Below are positions 34,260 to 42,485 of a DNA stretch of 64,000 nucleotides, one piece after another; positions within the stretch are counted from its first letter, which is position 1, and each line of letters starts with the position of its first letter. The translations under genes were made by a program, and so were the position numbers. The notes beneath the pieces are model-generated. The model saw nothing but the letters and a program-made list of their open reading frames with translations. It ran no database searches and was not told where the DNA came from. Origin of the DNA: Amycolatopsis deserti (GTDB lineage Bacteria; Actinomycetota; Actinomycetes; Mycobacteriales; Pseudonocardiaceae); the NCBI RefSeq assembly GCF_014653945.1, contig NZ_BNAU01000008.1, positions 248,001 to 312,000 of the forward strand. The letters run 5' to 3'.

Positions 34260-34288
34260 CAGCGGCCCCGCCCGGCAGGGGGCCGCTG
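34260..34288. terminator. Hairpin 2 after the MerR operon
   Basis: CAGCGGCCCC and GGGGCCGCTG form a perfect 10-bp stem with a 9-base loop, eight bases after hairpin 1. The pair probably acts as a tandem terminator. Confidence 0.65.
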
Positions 34289-34365
34289 CTCGGTGGTGCC
34301 CGCTGCGCCGGCGCCCGGCCCGGCGGGCCGTGGTTCACCCGCCTCCGCGCGGGTAGCACTCGCCC

Positions 34366-34659
34366 ATGGCGAGGAAACCACCGCCCGCTACCGCGGCCTC
34401 GAGCACCTGGACCGACGACGACAACGTCCGCCAGCCCGCCGGCGACGCCCACGCCTGGCTGCCCGGCACCAACCAGACCCTCTGCGGCCTCCCGCTGCAC
34501 CGCGCCCGCCTGGGCCGCTTCCCCCACGTGCTGTGGATCGACACGCTCTGGCTCGCCGACACCTCGGCCCACCGGATCGCCCCGTGCCGCCGCTGCGTGG
34601 CCGCCGCGGGTGGACGCTCCGGGGCCCGCCGCTGGACGCGCGTCAACCCGCGTCCCTGA
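34366..34659 (+). CDS. Small cysteine-containing protein, putative zinc binder
   Basis: 97 residues. HAWLPGTNQTLCGLPL (Cys40) and APCRRC (Cys74, Cys77) give a C-x33-CxxC pattern with a nearby His45, which suggests a small zinc site. This type of short protein recurs in actinomycetes without known function. The ATG is six bases after a TAGCAC -10 candidate and has no ribosome site, fitting a leaderless mRNA. The 3' end overlaps the convergent MFS gene by 17 bp. Confidence 0.65.
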   Translation: MARKPPPATAASSTWTDDDNVRQPAGDAHAWLPGTNQTLCGLPLHRARLGRFPHVLWIDTLWLADTSAHRIAPCRRCVAAAGGRSGARRWTRVNPRP

Positions 34660-35929
34660 GCGCCTCCGCCACCGGCGGGTGGACGTTCAGAGCGGGCCCG
34701 TCACACCGCCGGGCGCGGGCCAAGCCGGCCAGCGCGGACACCGCCACCAGGCACACCCCGGCGGCGACGGCGAACGTCCCGAACACGGCGTGCGCACCGC
34801 CCGCCCCGATCGCCACGCCGCCCAGCGTCGGACCGAAGAACGCGCCGATGAACGACGTCCCGTTCGACCAGCCGAGCGCGGCGGCGCGGGCGGGCGCCGG
34901 GAACACCGACGACGCCGTGGTGTGCACCAGGTTCATCGTCGAGTGGCCGCCGATGCCCATCAGCGCGATGCACACCGCGGCGGTCACCGGCCCGGTCGGC
35001 AGGACGAGCATCCCGGCCAGGCCCGCGATCGTGCAGGTACCGGTGGCCACGGCGATCCGCGCGCTGCCGTGCCGGTCGGCGGCCCACGCGGTGACGAACG
35101 ACCCGAGCACCGCCGCGCCGGTGAGCGCGAAGGTGAACAGAAGCGCGCTGCTGAGCGAGAACCCGAGGTCGATCATCGCCTGCGCGGCCCACACGTTGAG
35201 CCCCTGCCAGGCGACCATGTTCGCGATGACGGCGCCCGCGACGGCCAGCAGGATCCACTTGCGCCGCCCCGCGACCAGGGCCGCGAGCTTGCGCCGCCCG
35301 GTCCACGCCTGGCCGGCCGCGGCCCGCGCGGGGTCGGCCGGAACGTGGATCGGCGCCAGGACGGCGAAGATCAGCACGCTCAGCCCGGCGCCGGTGAAGA
35401 ACAGCGCCCGCCAGCCGAACGCGGGCAGCACCGGGATCGCGAGCAGCGCGGCGACCACCCCGCCGAGCGGGATGCCGGCCATGGTGATGGTCACGACCAG
35501 CGAGGCCCGTCGCGCGGGGGCCTGGTCGCGGGCGATCGTCATCGCGGTGGTCAGCGCGGCGCCGACGCCGAGGCCGTTGAGCAGCCGGGCGAACGCGAGC
35601 ATCGTGCCGCCCGTGGCGACGGCGAAGGCCAGTGAGCCGAGCCCGAAGACCACGATGCCGGTGGCCAGGGTGGTTTTCGCGGTGGTGCGCTCGGCCAGCG
35701 CCGGGGCCAGGAGGGCGCCGAGCACCGCGCCGAGGTAGACGACCCCGCCGATGAGGCCGGTCTGGCCGCCGGTGATGCCGAGGGCCGGGTCGGCGAGCAG
35801 CAACGGCACGACCGAGCCGTAGACGATGAGGTTGTAGCCCTCGATGACGGTGACGATCATGCAGACGGCGACGACGACGCGCCGGTGTGCCGCGGACGCC
35901 CCGGTGCGGGGCGGGTTGGCCAGCTTCAT
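34643..35929 (-). CDS. MFS transporter, aromatic acid:H+ symporter type
   Basis: 428 residues, 12 segments. The N-terminal VIEGYNLIVYGSVVPLLL (about 30-47) corresponds to the D/E-GYD loop of the benzoate/4-hydroxybenzoate/3HPP importer family. AERTTAKTTLATGIVVFG is the 2-3 loop. ATG 35929 with GGAGGACACC. Probably imports an aromatic or related acid for the neighbouring catabolic genes. Same strand as IclR but separated by 206 bp containing a 9-bp inverted repeat. Confidence 0.8.
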   Translation of the reverse strand: MKLANPPRTGASAAHRRVVVAVCMIVTVIEGYNLIVYGSVVPLLLADPALGITGGQTGLIGGVVYLGAVLGALLAPALAERTTAKTTLATGIVVFGLGSLAFAVATGGTMLAFARLLNGLGVGAALTTAMTIARDQAPARRASLVVTITMAGIPLGGVVAALLAIPVLPAFGWRALFFTGAGLSVLIFAVLAPIHVPADPARAAAGQAWTGRRKLAALVAGRRKWILLAVAGAVIANMVAWQGLNVWAAQAMIDLGFSLSSALLFTFALTGAAVLGSFVTAWAADRHGSARIAVATGTCTIAGLAGMLVLPTGPVTAAVCIALMGIGGHSTMNLVHTTASSVFPAPARAAALGWSNGTSFIGAFFGPTLGGVAIGAGGAHAVFGTFAVAAGVCLVAVSALAGLARARRCDGPALNVHPPVAEALRDAG

Positions 35930-36036
35930 CGGTGTCCTCCGGGCGGGAGTGGTGGCCGTCCCAGGGTGCGGTGGCGGGGGCCGCGGCAGAACGGGTTCGT
36001 CCCGGTTCCCGGGACAGCTCCGGTGCCGGCGGTTCC

Positions 36037-36061
36037 ACCGGTCGTGTCCGAGACGACCGGT
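36037..36061. promoter_or_regulatory. Inverted repeat upstream of the MFS importer
   Basis: ACCGGTCGT and ACGACCGGT are perfect 9-bp inverted arms with a 7-bp spacer, between the IclR 3' end and the MFS 5' end. It is either the MFS operator, for which an IclR-family protein is the obvious candidate, or the terminator of the IclR operon. Confidence 0.5.
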
Positions 36062-36135
36062 CGCCCTTCTGTCCTTGATCTCCAGTGCGGGAGAAACCCA
36101 TGTGGCGTGGGGCAACGGCGCCCCAACGACGCAAC

Positions 36136-36876
36136 TCACCGTTCCAGCGCGGCCACCACGTCGATCTCCGGGTTGACGCGCCGCAGGCCGCGCACCGCGG
36201 TTTCGAACTTGGCCGCGAAGTCCTGGCTCGGCATCACCACGGCGACCGCCTGCCACATGCCGCCCGCGCCGAGCCGCGCCGTCGCCACCGCGGAGATCCC
36301 GCTGTCGTGCTCCTCCCGGTCCACCGCCACCCCGGCCCGGCGCACCCGCGCCAGCTCCGCCAGCAACGCGGCCCGCTCGGTCACCGTCGCCGGGGTGAAC
36401 CGGTCCAGGCGCTCCGGCAGCAGCTCCGCCACCCGCGCGTCCGGCAGCTGCGCCAGCAGCACCTTGCCGATGCAGCTGGCGTGCAGCGAGAAGCTCTTGC
36501 CCACCTGCGTCACCCCGCGCAGCCGGGCCGGGGCGGCGATCTGGTCCACCACCACGACCTCCCGCCCGCTGAAGACGGCCAGCTCGACCCGCTCCCGCAC
36601 CTCCCGCGCGAGCGCCACCAGATCGGGCCGGGTGGCGGCCAGCAGCCGCAGGTGGCTGTTCATCCCGAACTTCAGCAGCGCCGGCCCGAGCACGTACCCG
36701 GGCCGGTCCGGCTCCTGCGCCCGCACCACGTACAGCTCGCGCTCCAGGCTCCGCAGCACACGGTGCACGGTGGAGCGGGGGAGCCCGGTGCGCACCGCCA
36801 GCTCGGTGACGGTCAGCCCGCCCCGGCTCTCCGCCAGGGTGTCCAGCACCAGCGTCACGCGGGCGAGGTCGGCCAT
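36136..36876 (-). CDS. IclR-family transcriptional regulator
   Basis: 246 residues. The N-terminal winged helix has LTVTELAVRTGLPRSTVHRVLRSL (about 21-44); the C-terminal ligand domain has SLHASCIGKVLLAQLP and GVAVDREEHDSGISAVATA. IclR proteins usually control aromatic or acid catabolism. Its ATG is one base from the stop of the NTF2-like gene, so it belongs to the GntR-DUF3500-NTF2-IclR unit. May control the MFS importer downstream. Confidence 0.85.
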   Translation of the reverse strand: MADLARVTLVLDTLAESRGGLTVTELAVRTGLPRSTVHRVLRSLERELYVVRAQEPDRPGYVLGPALLKFGMNSHLRLLAATRPDLVALAREVRERVELAVFSGREVVVVDQIAAPARLRGVTQVGKSFSLHASCIGKVLLAQLPDARVAELLPERLDRFTPATVTERAALLAELARVRRAGVAVDREEHDSGISAVATARLGAGGMWQAVAVVMPSQDFAAKFETAVRGLRRVNPEIDVVAALER

Positions 36877-36877
36877 C

Positions 36878-37249
36878 TCACCGGGTCCAGGTCCGGGTCA
36901 CGGTCAGCGCACGGACCCGCCACCCGTCCTCGGCCACGACCAGTGCGTACTCACCCAACGTGTGCAGCTCGGGATACGGCCGCAACACCCACCGGGTGTA
37001 GTGCGCACGCGCCGACCACAGCCCGTCACCCGCGGGTTCCACGATCAGATTGCTCACGTCGTGCCGGTGCGGCGCAGGATCCGTCCACAAGCGACCGAAC
37101 AACTCCCGCGCGCCACCAGAACCGGCGCCCGGGAACACCACCCGCGCCGCGCCCAACAGCTCCACCACCGCGTCGACGTCCTTGCGGTCGGCGATCTCCA
37201 CGTAGGTGTGCAGCACGTTGGCGACGTGGTGCCGGGCGGTCGCGCTCAC
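36878..37249 (-). CDS. NTF2-like (SnoaL-type) protein
   Basis: 123 residues from GTG 37249, which overlaps the DUF3500 stop (GTGA). The cone-shaped NTF2 fold is suggested by VLHTYVEIADRKDVDAVVEL at the start, ARELFGRLWTD, the DVSNLIVEPAGDGLWSARAH strands and the final EDGWRVRALTVTRTW. Members act as small isomerases, cyclases or binding proteins. Tight overlap suggests it works with the DUF3500 protein. Confidence 0.75.
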   Translation of the reverse strand: MSATARHHVANVLHTYVEIADRKDVDAVVELLGAARVVFPGAGSGGARELFGRLWTDPAPHRHDVSNLIVEPAGDGLWSARAHYTRWVLRPYPELHTLGEYALVVAEDGWRVRALTVTRTWTR

Positions 37250-38484
37250 GCCTGCCGGTCCTGCCAGGCCCGCACGTACGCGCGCCCGTAGTCGTTGCCG
37301 TGCGGCGTGCGCAGCACGGTGTGGATGTGGAACGGCTTCGGCGTGTCGTAGTCGAGGAAGACCCCGCAGTGGTGGTCCAGCTCGGCGATCACCACCGGTG
37401 ACTGCACGCGGTAGTAGAACACGTCCCCCGGCTCGTGCCCGCCGATCCAGGAAAACCACGTCTCGTCCAGGAACGACCGCACCTCCCGCATCCGCGCCGC
37501 CCGCGGCCCCGTGGGCAGCAGCGACACGAACGACTCCACGATCGCCAGCACGATCTCCCGCGCCGCGGCCGGCATCTCCGCGACCCGGACGCCCTCGACC
37601 GGGATCACCCGGTTGTCCTGGAACGCGCCCGCCAGGTGCCGCTCGTCGCCGGGGTGCACGCGGCCGGGCGGCATCGCCGGGTCCACCATCCGCTCGTACA
37701 CCACCGCGGCACGGCGCTGGTCGGCGGGGAGCGCGGCCATCAGGTCGGTGCCGAGCCGGATGCGGTCGGTGTAGGCGGTGGTGCCGACGTGCGGGCCCTC
37801 GTCGATCTCGTTCGGCTCGGCGCCGAGGAACACCGGGCTGACCACCATGCGTCCCGCCACCACCAGGCAGTTGACCGCGCAGTGGTGCCCGAACAGCTGC
37901 CAGCCCCACGGCTCCACCGGGTCCGGCTCGCCGTAGAGCGCGACGTTGTAGCTGAACTCGTTGAGGATGCTCTCCAGCCCCACGACCTCGCCGAGGAAGC
38001 CGTTGATGCGCATCATGTCGTGCACCAGCCGGAACCCCTCCGGGCTCAGCGACGCCCGCACCAGCTCCAGGGCGGCGCGCTGCACATCCGGCGGCTGGAA
38101 CTCCAGCCGGATCCCGGTGTCGAACTGCATGAACTCCGGGTTGGCCCAGGTCTGCCACTCGACCGCGTCCACCGCGTACCGCAGCCGGCCGCGGCTCTCC
38201 TCGTCCAGCGCCGCCTCCAGCGCCCGGGCGGCGGCGATCATCGCCTCCACCGGCGCCTCCTCACCGGGCCGGGCGGGTTCGAACGGGTGGACGTCCGGGC
38301 GCAGCGTGCCGTCCTCGGTGACGCCGCGGAACTCCTGCAGCTGCAACGGTTTCCAGCCGCGGATCAGGCCGCCGGTGAAGGGGTCCTCCTTCGCGGCCTC
38401 GCGGTAGGCGTAGGCGTCCATCCCCTTGATGCCGGTGATGCGCGGGGAGCCCGGCGGGAACAGGTAACGGCGGAACTCGGCCAC
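37246..38484 (-). CDS. DUF3500-family protein
   Basis: 412 residues, no signal peptide. The C-terminal VIAELDHHCGVFLDYDTPKP and TVLRTPHGNDYGRAYV match DUF3500 proteins, and GHHCAVNCLVVAGRMVVSPVFLGAEP in the centre is also His-rich. The His/Asp clusters could hold a metal. No biochemical function is known for the family. In an operon with a GntR regulator upstream and NTF2-like and IclR genes downstream, opposite a FAH-family hydrolase and a flavin monooxygenase, so a catabolic enzyme is likely. Confidence 0.75.
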   Translation of the reverse strand: MAEFRRYLFPPGSPRITGIKGMDAYAYREAAKEDPFTGGLIRGWKPLQLQEFRGVTEDGTLRPDVHPFEPARPGEEAPVEAMIAAARALEAALDEESRGRLRYAVDAVEWQTWANPEFMQFDTGIRLEFQPPDVQRAALELVRASLSPEGFRLVHDMMRINGFLGEVVGLESILNEFSYNVALYGEPDPVEPWGWQLFGHHCAVNCLVVAGRMVVSPVFLGAEPNEIDEGPHVGTTAYTDRIRLGTDLMAALPADQRRAAVVYERMVDPAMPPGRVHPGDERHLAGAFQDNRVIPVEGVRVAEMPAAAREIVLAIVESFVSLLPTGPRAARMREVRSFLDETWFSWIGGHEPGDVFYYRVQSPVVIAELDHHCGVFLDYDTPKPFHIHTVLRTPHGNDYGRAYVRAWQDRQA

Positions 38485-38493
38485 GGTGCCTCC

Positions 38494-39165
38494 TCAGTCT
38501 GTGGTGTTGTGCCGGGCGACGGCGGCGCGGACGGCCGCCTCGTCACCGGAAGCGATGGCGTCGACCAGGTCGACGTGGACCTGCAGCCGCCGCGCCCGGT
38601 AGGCCTCGGCGTCGGTGTCGCCCAGGTGCGGTGCGGTGCTGGACAGGTGCCCGAGCGTGCCCAGGTAGACCGCGCGGGCCATGGCGTTGGGGCACAGCGC
38701 GGCGATCTCCTCGTGCAGCGCCCAGTTCGCGCGGACGAACTCCTCCCACGTGGGCGCCGCGGCCATCGCGTCGAGGCGGGCGCGCGGGCGGGGGATGTCG
38801 TCCGGCGTGCGGCAGCGGGCCGCGCCGACGTCGATCAGCTCCTCGAGGTGGTTGCGCAGCTCGACGGCGTCGGCCACGGACGAGGGGTCCTCGCGGACGC
38901 CGAGCAGCGTGTGCCGCATCCGCACCACCGGGCCCTGGTCGGCGACGAACAACCCGCCGCCGCGGCCCGGCCGGATCGCCAGCACCCCGCGGTCGCGCAG
39001 GAGCCGGATGGCCTCGCTGACGGTGGCCCGCGCCAGCCCCGACTCCCGGCGGATCTCCTCGATCGTGCCCACCGGGTCGCCCGGCGCGAGCCCGCGGATC
39101 CGCTCCTCGAGCAGGGCGGCGAGCTGCTCGGCGCGGGTGCGCCCGAGTCCCGTCAGGTTCGTCAT
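38494..39165 (-). CDS. GntR-family regulator, FadR/FCD type
   Basis: 223 residues from ATG 39165; an in-frame TTG at 39177 is an alternative. The winged helix has IEEIRRESGLARATVSEAIRLLRDRGVL; the helical FCD domain has LRNHLEELIDVGAAR and HVDLVDAIASGDEAAVRAAVARH. It senses an acid metabolite. Divergent from the FAH-family gene, with a perfect palindrome (39181-39198) between them, so it probably controls both directions. Confidence 0.85.
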   Translation of the reverse strand: MTNLTGLGRTRAEQLAALLEERIRGLAPGDPVGTIEEIRRESGLARATVSEAIRLLRDRGVLAIRPGRGGGLFVADQGPVVRMRHTLLGVREDPSSVADAVELRNHLEELIDVGAARCRTPDDIPRPRARLDAMAAAPTWEEFVRANWALHEEIAALCPNAMARAVYLGTLGHLSSTAPHLGDTDAEAYRARRLQVHVDLVDAIASGDEAAVRAAVARHNTTD

Positions 39166-39180
39166 AGTGCTATTCAACCA

Positions 39181-39198
39181 TAAAGGTTCTAACCTTTA
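39181..39198. promoter_or_regulatory. Operator between GntR and FAH-family genes
   Basis: TAAAGGTT-CT-AACCTTTA is a perfect 8-bp inverted repeat with a 2-bp spacer. It is AT-rich against its surroundings and lies 15 bp before the GntR ATG and 28 bp before the FAH ATG. Likely bound by the adjacent GntR protein. Confidence 0.75.
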
Positions 39199-39226
39199 GG
39201 AAGTTTTCTGGACCGAAGGAGCAACG

Positions 39227-40093
39227 ATGCGGATCGTGGGAGTGGCGCGCGGCGCCGGTGTCGAGGTCGCGAGCCTGGCCGAGGACGGGTCGGTGACCGT
39301 GATCGCCGGGCTCGAGGAGTTCTGGTCCGACCCGGAGGGCTTCCTGGCGCGCCCGCCGTCCGGCGAGACGCTGACGGACGCGCGGTTCGTGCCGCCGGTG
39401 CTGCCTGGGGCGCGGGTGATCTGCATCGGGCTGAACTATCTCGAGCACGTCGCCGAGGGCTCCTACCGCGACGCCGAGCTGCCCGAGTACCCGACGCTGT
39501 TCGCGCGCTGGACCCAGTCGCTGACCGTGGACGGCGCGGAGATCCCGGTCCCGGCGGACGAGGACGGGCTGGACTGGGAGGGGGAGATCGTCGCGTGGGT
39601 CGGCCGGCCGCTGGTCGACGCCTCGCCGGAGGAGGCGCTCGCCGCGGTGGTCGGGTACTCGGCGTTCAACGACGTCACCGCGCGGCGCGCGCAGAAGCTG
39701 ACCTCGCAGTGGATCCTCGGCAAGAACGCCGACTCCTCCGGGCCACTCGGCCCGATGGTGCCGGCCGCGGAGGTCGGCGACCTGCGCGACGGGCTGCGGG
39801 TGCGCACGCGGGTCAACGGCGAGACCGTGCAGGACGGCAACACCACCGAGATGGTCTACACCGTCGGTGAGACCCTGGCGCACATCTCACGGACGTTCAC
39901 CGTCCGGCCCGGCGACCTGCTCGCCACCGGCACGCCGTCGGGCGTCGGCTACGCGCGCACGCCGCGATGGCTGCTCCAGCCGGGTGACGTGGTCGAGGTC
40001 GAGGTCGACCGGCTGGGCGTCCTGCGCAACACGATCGTGGACGGCAAGCAGCGGCTGCTGTCCCGGGAACCGGGACGCGAAGGGGCCGCTTGA
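39227..40093 (+). CDS. Fumarylacetoacetate hydrolase (FAH)-family protein
   Basis: 288 residues. CIGLNYLEH (about 66), metal-binding DWEGEIVAWVG (about 115-125), SAFNDVTARR, and LLATGTPSGVGYARTP near the end define the family. Members cleave C-C bonds of 2,4-diketo acids, hydrate 2-oxopent-4-enoates or decarboxylate oxo acids. Ideal AAGGAG before ATG. First gene of the plus-strand catabolic arm; the flavin monooxygenase follows after 55 bp. Confidence 0.85.
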   Translation: MRIVGVARGAGVEVASLAEDGSVTVIAGLEEFWSDPEGFLARPPSGETLTDARFVPPVLPGARVICIGLNYLEHVAEGSYRDAELPEYPTLFARWTQSLTVDGAEIPVPADEDGLDWEGEIVAWVGRPLVDASPEEALAAVVGYSAFNDVTARRAQKLTSQWILGKNADSSGPLGPMVPAAEVGDLRDGLRVRTRVNGETVQDGNTTEMVYTVGETLAHISRTFTVRPGDLLATGTPSGVGYARTPRWLLQPGDVVEVEVDRLGVLRNTIVDGKQRLLSREPGREGAA

Positions 40094-40148
40094 CCCGGTC
40101 CCGCACCTATCTTCGCCCGGTCAGGTCAGAAGAGACCGGGAGGTCGAC

Positions 40149-41678
40149 GTGGACTTCGACGTCGCAGTCATCGGCTACGGGCCGGTGGGCAAGCTGCTGG
40201 CGATCCAGCTGGGCCGGCGCGGGCACCGGGTGGTCGTCCTCGACCGCAACGAGGCCGACTACCCGCTGCCCCGCGCGGTGACGCACTGCTCGGACTTCGC
40301 GCGGATCCTGCAGTCGGTGGGGCTGCCGCCGTCGGCGATCCCGGACATCACCGAGCCCTACGACGACCTGTACGTGTGGCGCAACGGCGACGGCGAGACG
40401 CTGGTCGAGGTCGACTGGAGCGGGCGCGGCGAATCCGGCTGGTACAACACGTACTTCTTCAGCCAGCCCGCGCTGGAGGCCCGGCTGGACTCGATCATCC
40501 GCGGCCTGCCGTCGGTGCGCGTGCTGCGCGGCTGGGAGGCGACCGGCGTGGACGCGGCCACCGGGGTGGTTTCGGCGTGCCGGGGGAGCGAGCGGCTCGT
40601 GGTGTCGGCGTCCTGGGTGGTCGGCGCGGACGGGGCGAACAGCCGCGTCCGCGGGTGGGCCGGGATCGGCTGGCACGACGAGGGGTACTTCCACGACTGG
40701 CTGGTGGTCGACGTCAAACCCCGGCCGGAGCTGCGTTTCCCGCACATCGCCACGCAGTCCTGCGACGTGCGGCGGCCCTCGACGATGGTGCCGGGCGGGC
40801 CCGGGCGGCGGCGGTGGGAATTCATGCGGCTGCCGCACGAGTCCAAACAGGACCTGAACTGCGTGGAGAAGGCGTGGGAACTGCTCGCGCCGCACGGGAT
40901 CACGCCCGAGAACGCCGAGCTGGACCGGCACTCGACCTACACCTTCCAGGCCGGCTGGGCGCGGCGGTGGCGGGCCGGCCGGGTGCTGCTGGCCGGGGAC
41001 GCGGCGCACCTGATGCCGCCGTTCGCCGGGCAGGGGCTCGGCGCGGGGGTGCGGGACGTGATGAACCTCGGGTGGAAGCTGGACCTGGTGCTGCGCGGCC
41101 TGGCGGGGGCGGAGCTGCTGGACACCTACGGCAGTGAGCGTCTGCACCACGCACGGGCGTTCGTGCGGTTCTCGGTGGAGCTGGGGAAGGTCATCTGCAT
41201 CGCCGACCCGGCGGAGGCCGCGGAACGGGACCGCCGGATGATCGCGTCCCGCGCGGCGGGCGGCAAGCCCCCGGCGCCCCCGCGGCCGGGGCTGGGGCCG
41301 GGCGTGCACACCGGCCCCGCGGGCGGCGGCCTGGCGCTGCAGGGCCGCGTGTCGGTGGGTGGCAGATCCGGCCTGTTCGACGACGTCTTCGGCGGCCCGG
41401 GAGCGCTGATCACCCGTGAACCGTGTGTGGTGGACGGCTTGGCGGAGCTGGACATCCCGGTGGTCGCGTTGAGCGAGGTGACCGATGTGGACGGCACCTA
41501 CACCCGCTGGCTGTCCGAACTGGACGCTCCTGCGGTGCTGATCCGGCCGGACTTCCACGTCTTCGGCACCGGCGAACCGGAGTGGCTCGCCGCGGAGTTC
41601 GTCGCGGCGGTTCAGGGTCGCCGCAGGCCCATGCCCCGCGAGATCGCCAGCGCCGTCGCGCGCACGACCTGCTCGTAG
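40149..41678 (+). CDS. FAD-dependent aromatic hydroxylase, MhpA/PHBH group
   Basis: 509 residues. FAD motif GYGPVGKLLAIQLGRRG (about 8-24), the DG motif WVVGADGANSRVR, and GRVLLAGDAAHLMPPFAGQG (about 278) with MNLGWKL define a group-A flavin monooxygenase. Closest in layout to 3-(3-hydroxyphenyl)propionate hydroxylase; substrate uncertain. GTG start with GGGAGG upstream. The last 67 bp overlap antisense with the IclR gene, and the final ~22 residues are Arg-rich and may be a read-through extension. Confidence 0.82.
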   Translation: MDFDVAVIGYGPVGKLLAIQLGRRGHRVVVLDRNEADYPLPRAVTHCSDFARILQSVGLPPSAIPDITEPYDDLYVWRNGDGETLVEVDWSGRGESGWYNTYFFSQPALEARLDSIIRGLPSVRVLRGWEATGVDAATGVVSACRGSERLVVSASWVVGADGANSRVRGWAGIGWHDEGYFHDWLVVDVKPRPELRFPHIATQSCDVRRPSTMVPGGPGRRRWEFMRLPHESKQDLNCVEKAWELLAPHGITPENAELDRHSTYTFQAGWARRWRAGRVLLAGDAAHLMPPFAGQGLGAGVRDVMNLGWKLDLVLRGLAGAELLDTYGSERLHHARAFVRFSVELGKVICIADPAEAAERDRRMIASRAAGGKPPAPPRPGLGPGVHTGPAGGGLALQGRVSVGGRSGLFDDVFGGPGALITREPCVVDGLAELDIPVVALSEVTDVDGTYTRWLSELDAPAVLIRPDFHVFGTGEPEWLAAEFVAAVQGRRRPMPREIASAVARTTCS

Positions 41679-42379
41679 GCCCGCGGCCGCGCCGCCCCGG
41701 CCGGCACCACCACCGACACCGCCGCGACGAGCGTGCCCGTGTGGTCGTGGATCGGCGCGGCCACCGACGACACCGGCGCCGGCTTGCGGCGGTCGAAGAT
41801 CGCCATGCCCTGGCGCCGCGTGTCGGCCAGGCGACGGCGCAACTTGACGCCCTCCGCGGCGGACAGCTCCGCGAACCGCTCCTCCAGAAGCTCCGGCGGC
41901 GCGCCCGACAGCAGCACGATCCCGACCCCCGTGTCGTGCAAGGGAAGCCGCCCGCCAACCCGGTACGCGATCTCCACCGCGCCACGCGTCGACAGCCGCT
42001 CCACCAGCAGCGCCTCGGCGCCGTCCCGCACCGCGAGCAGCACGTGCTGCCGCGTCACCTCGTGCAGGTCCTCCAGGTAGGGCAGCGCGACCTCCCGCAA
42101 CCCGTGACTGCGCGGCGCCAGCGACGCGATCTCGAACAGCCGCAGGCCCACCACGTACCGGCCGCGCTCGTCCCGTTCCAGCGCGCCCCACTCCCGCAAC
42201 CGCGCCGCCAGCCGCACCGCGGTGCTGCGCGGCACGCCCGCCCGGCGGCTCAGGTCCGCCAGGCCCAGCGCGCGGTGCTCCTCGTCGAACGCGGCCAGCA
42301 GCGACAGCGCCCGGTCCACCACCGGCGCGCCGCTCTTCGGCCGCTTGCCACGTCGCGCGACCGGGGGTTCGCCATCCAT
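41612..42379 (-). CDS. IclR-family transcriptional regulator
   Basis: 255 residues from ATG 42379. Winged helix LADLSRRAGVPRSTAVRLAARL; ligand domain with LPLHDTGVGIVLLSGAPPEL and AVSVVVPAG. Divergent from an esterase gene and tail-to-tail with the flavin hydroxylase, overlapping it by 67 bp. Likely controls the esterase-hydroxylase-MFS arm. Second IclR in the island; the two proteins clearly differ, so they are not recent duplicates. Confidence 0.83.
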   Translation of the reverse strand: MDGEPPVARRGKRPKSGAPVVDRALSLLAAFDEEHRALGLADLSRRAGVPRSTAVRLAARLREWGALERDERGRYVVGLRLFEIASLAPRSHGLREVALPYLEDLHEVTRQHVLLAVRDGAEALLVERLSTRGAVEIAYRVGGRLPLHDTGVGIVLLSGAPPELLEERFAELSAAEGVKLRRRLADTRRQGMAIFDRRKPAPVSSVAAPIHDHTGTLVAAVSVVVPAGAARPRAYEQVVRATALAISRGMGLRRP

Positions 42380-42485
42380 CCGTCGAGTCTGACAGACCCA
42401 ACCAATGGAACGCGCGCTGTCCCGCCGGAACCGACCGCCCGATACTGGGGCGCACCGGACCACCGCCGATCCGAACGAGGTGATC

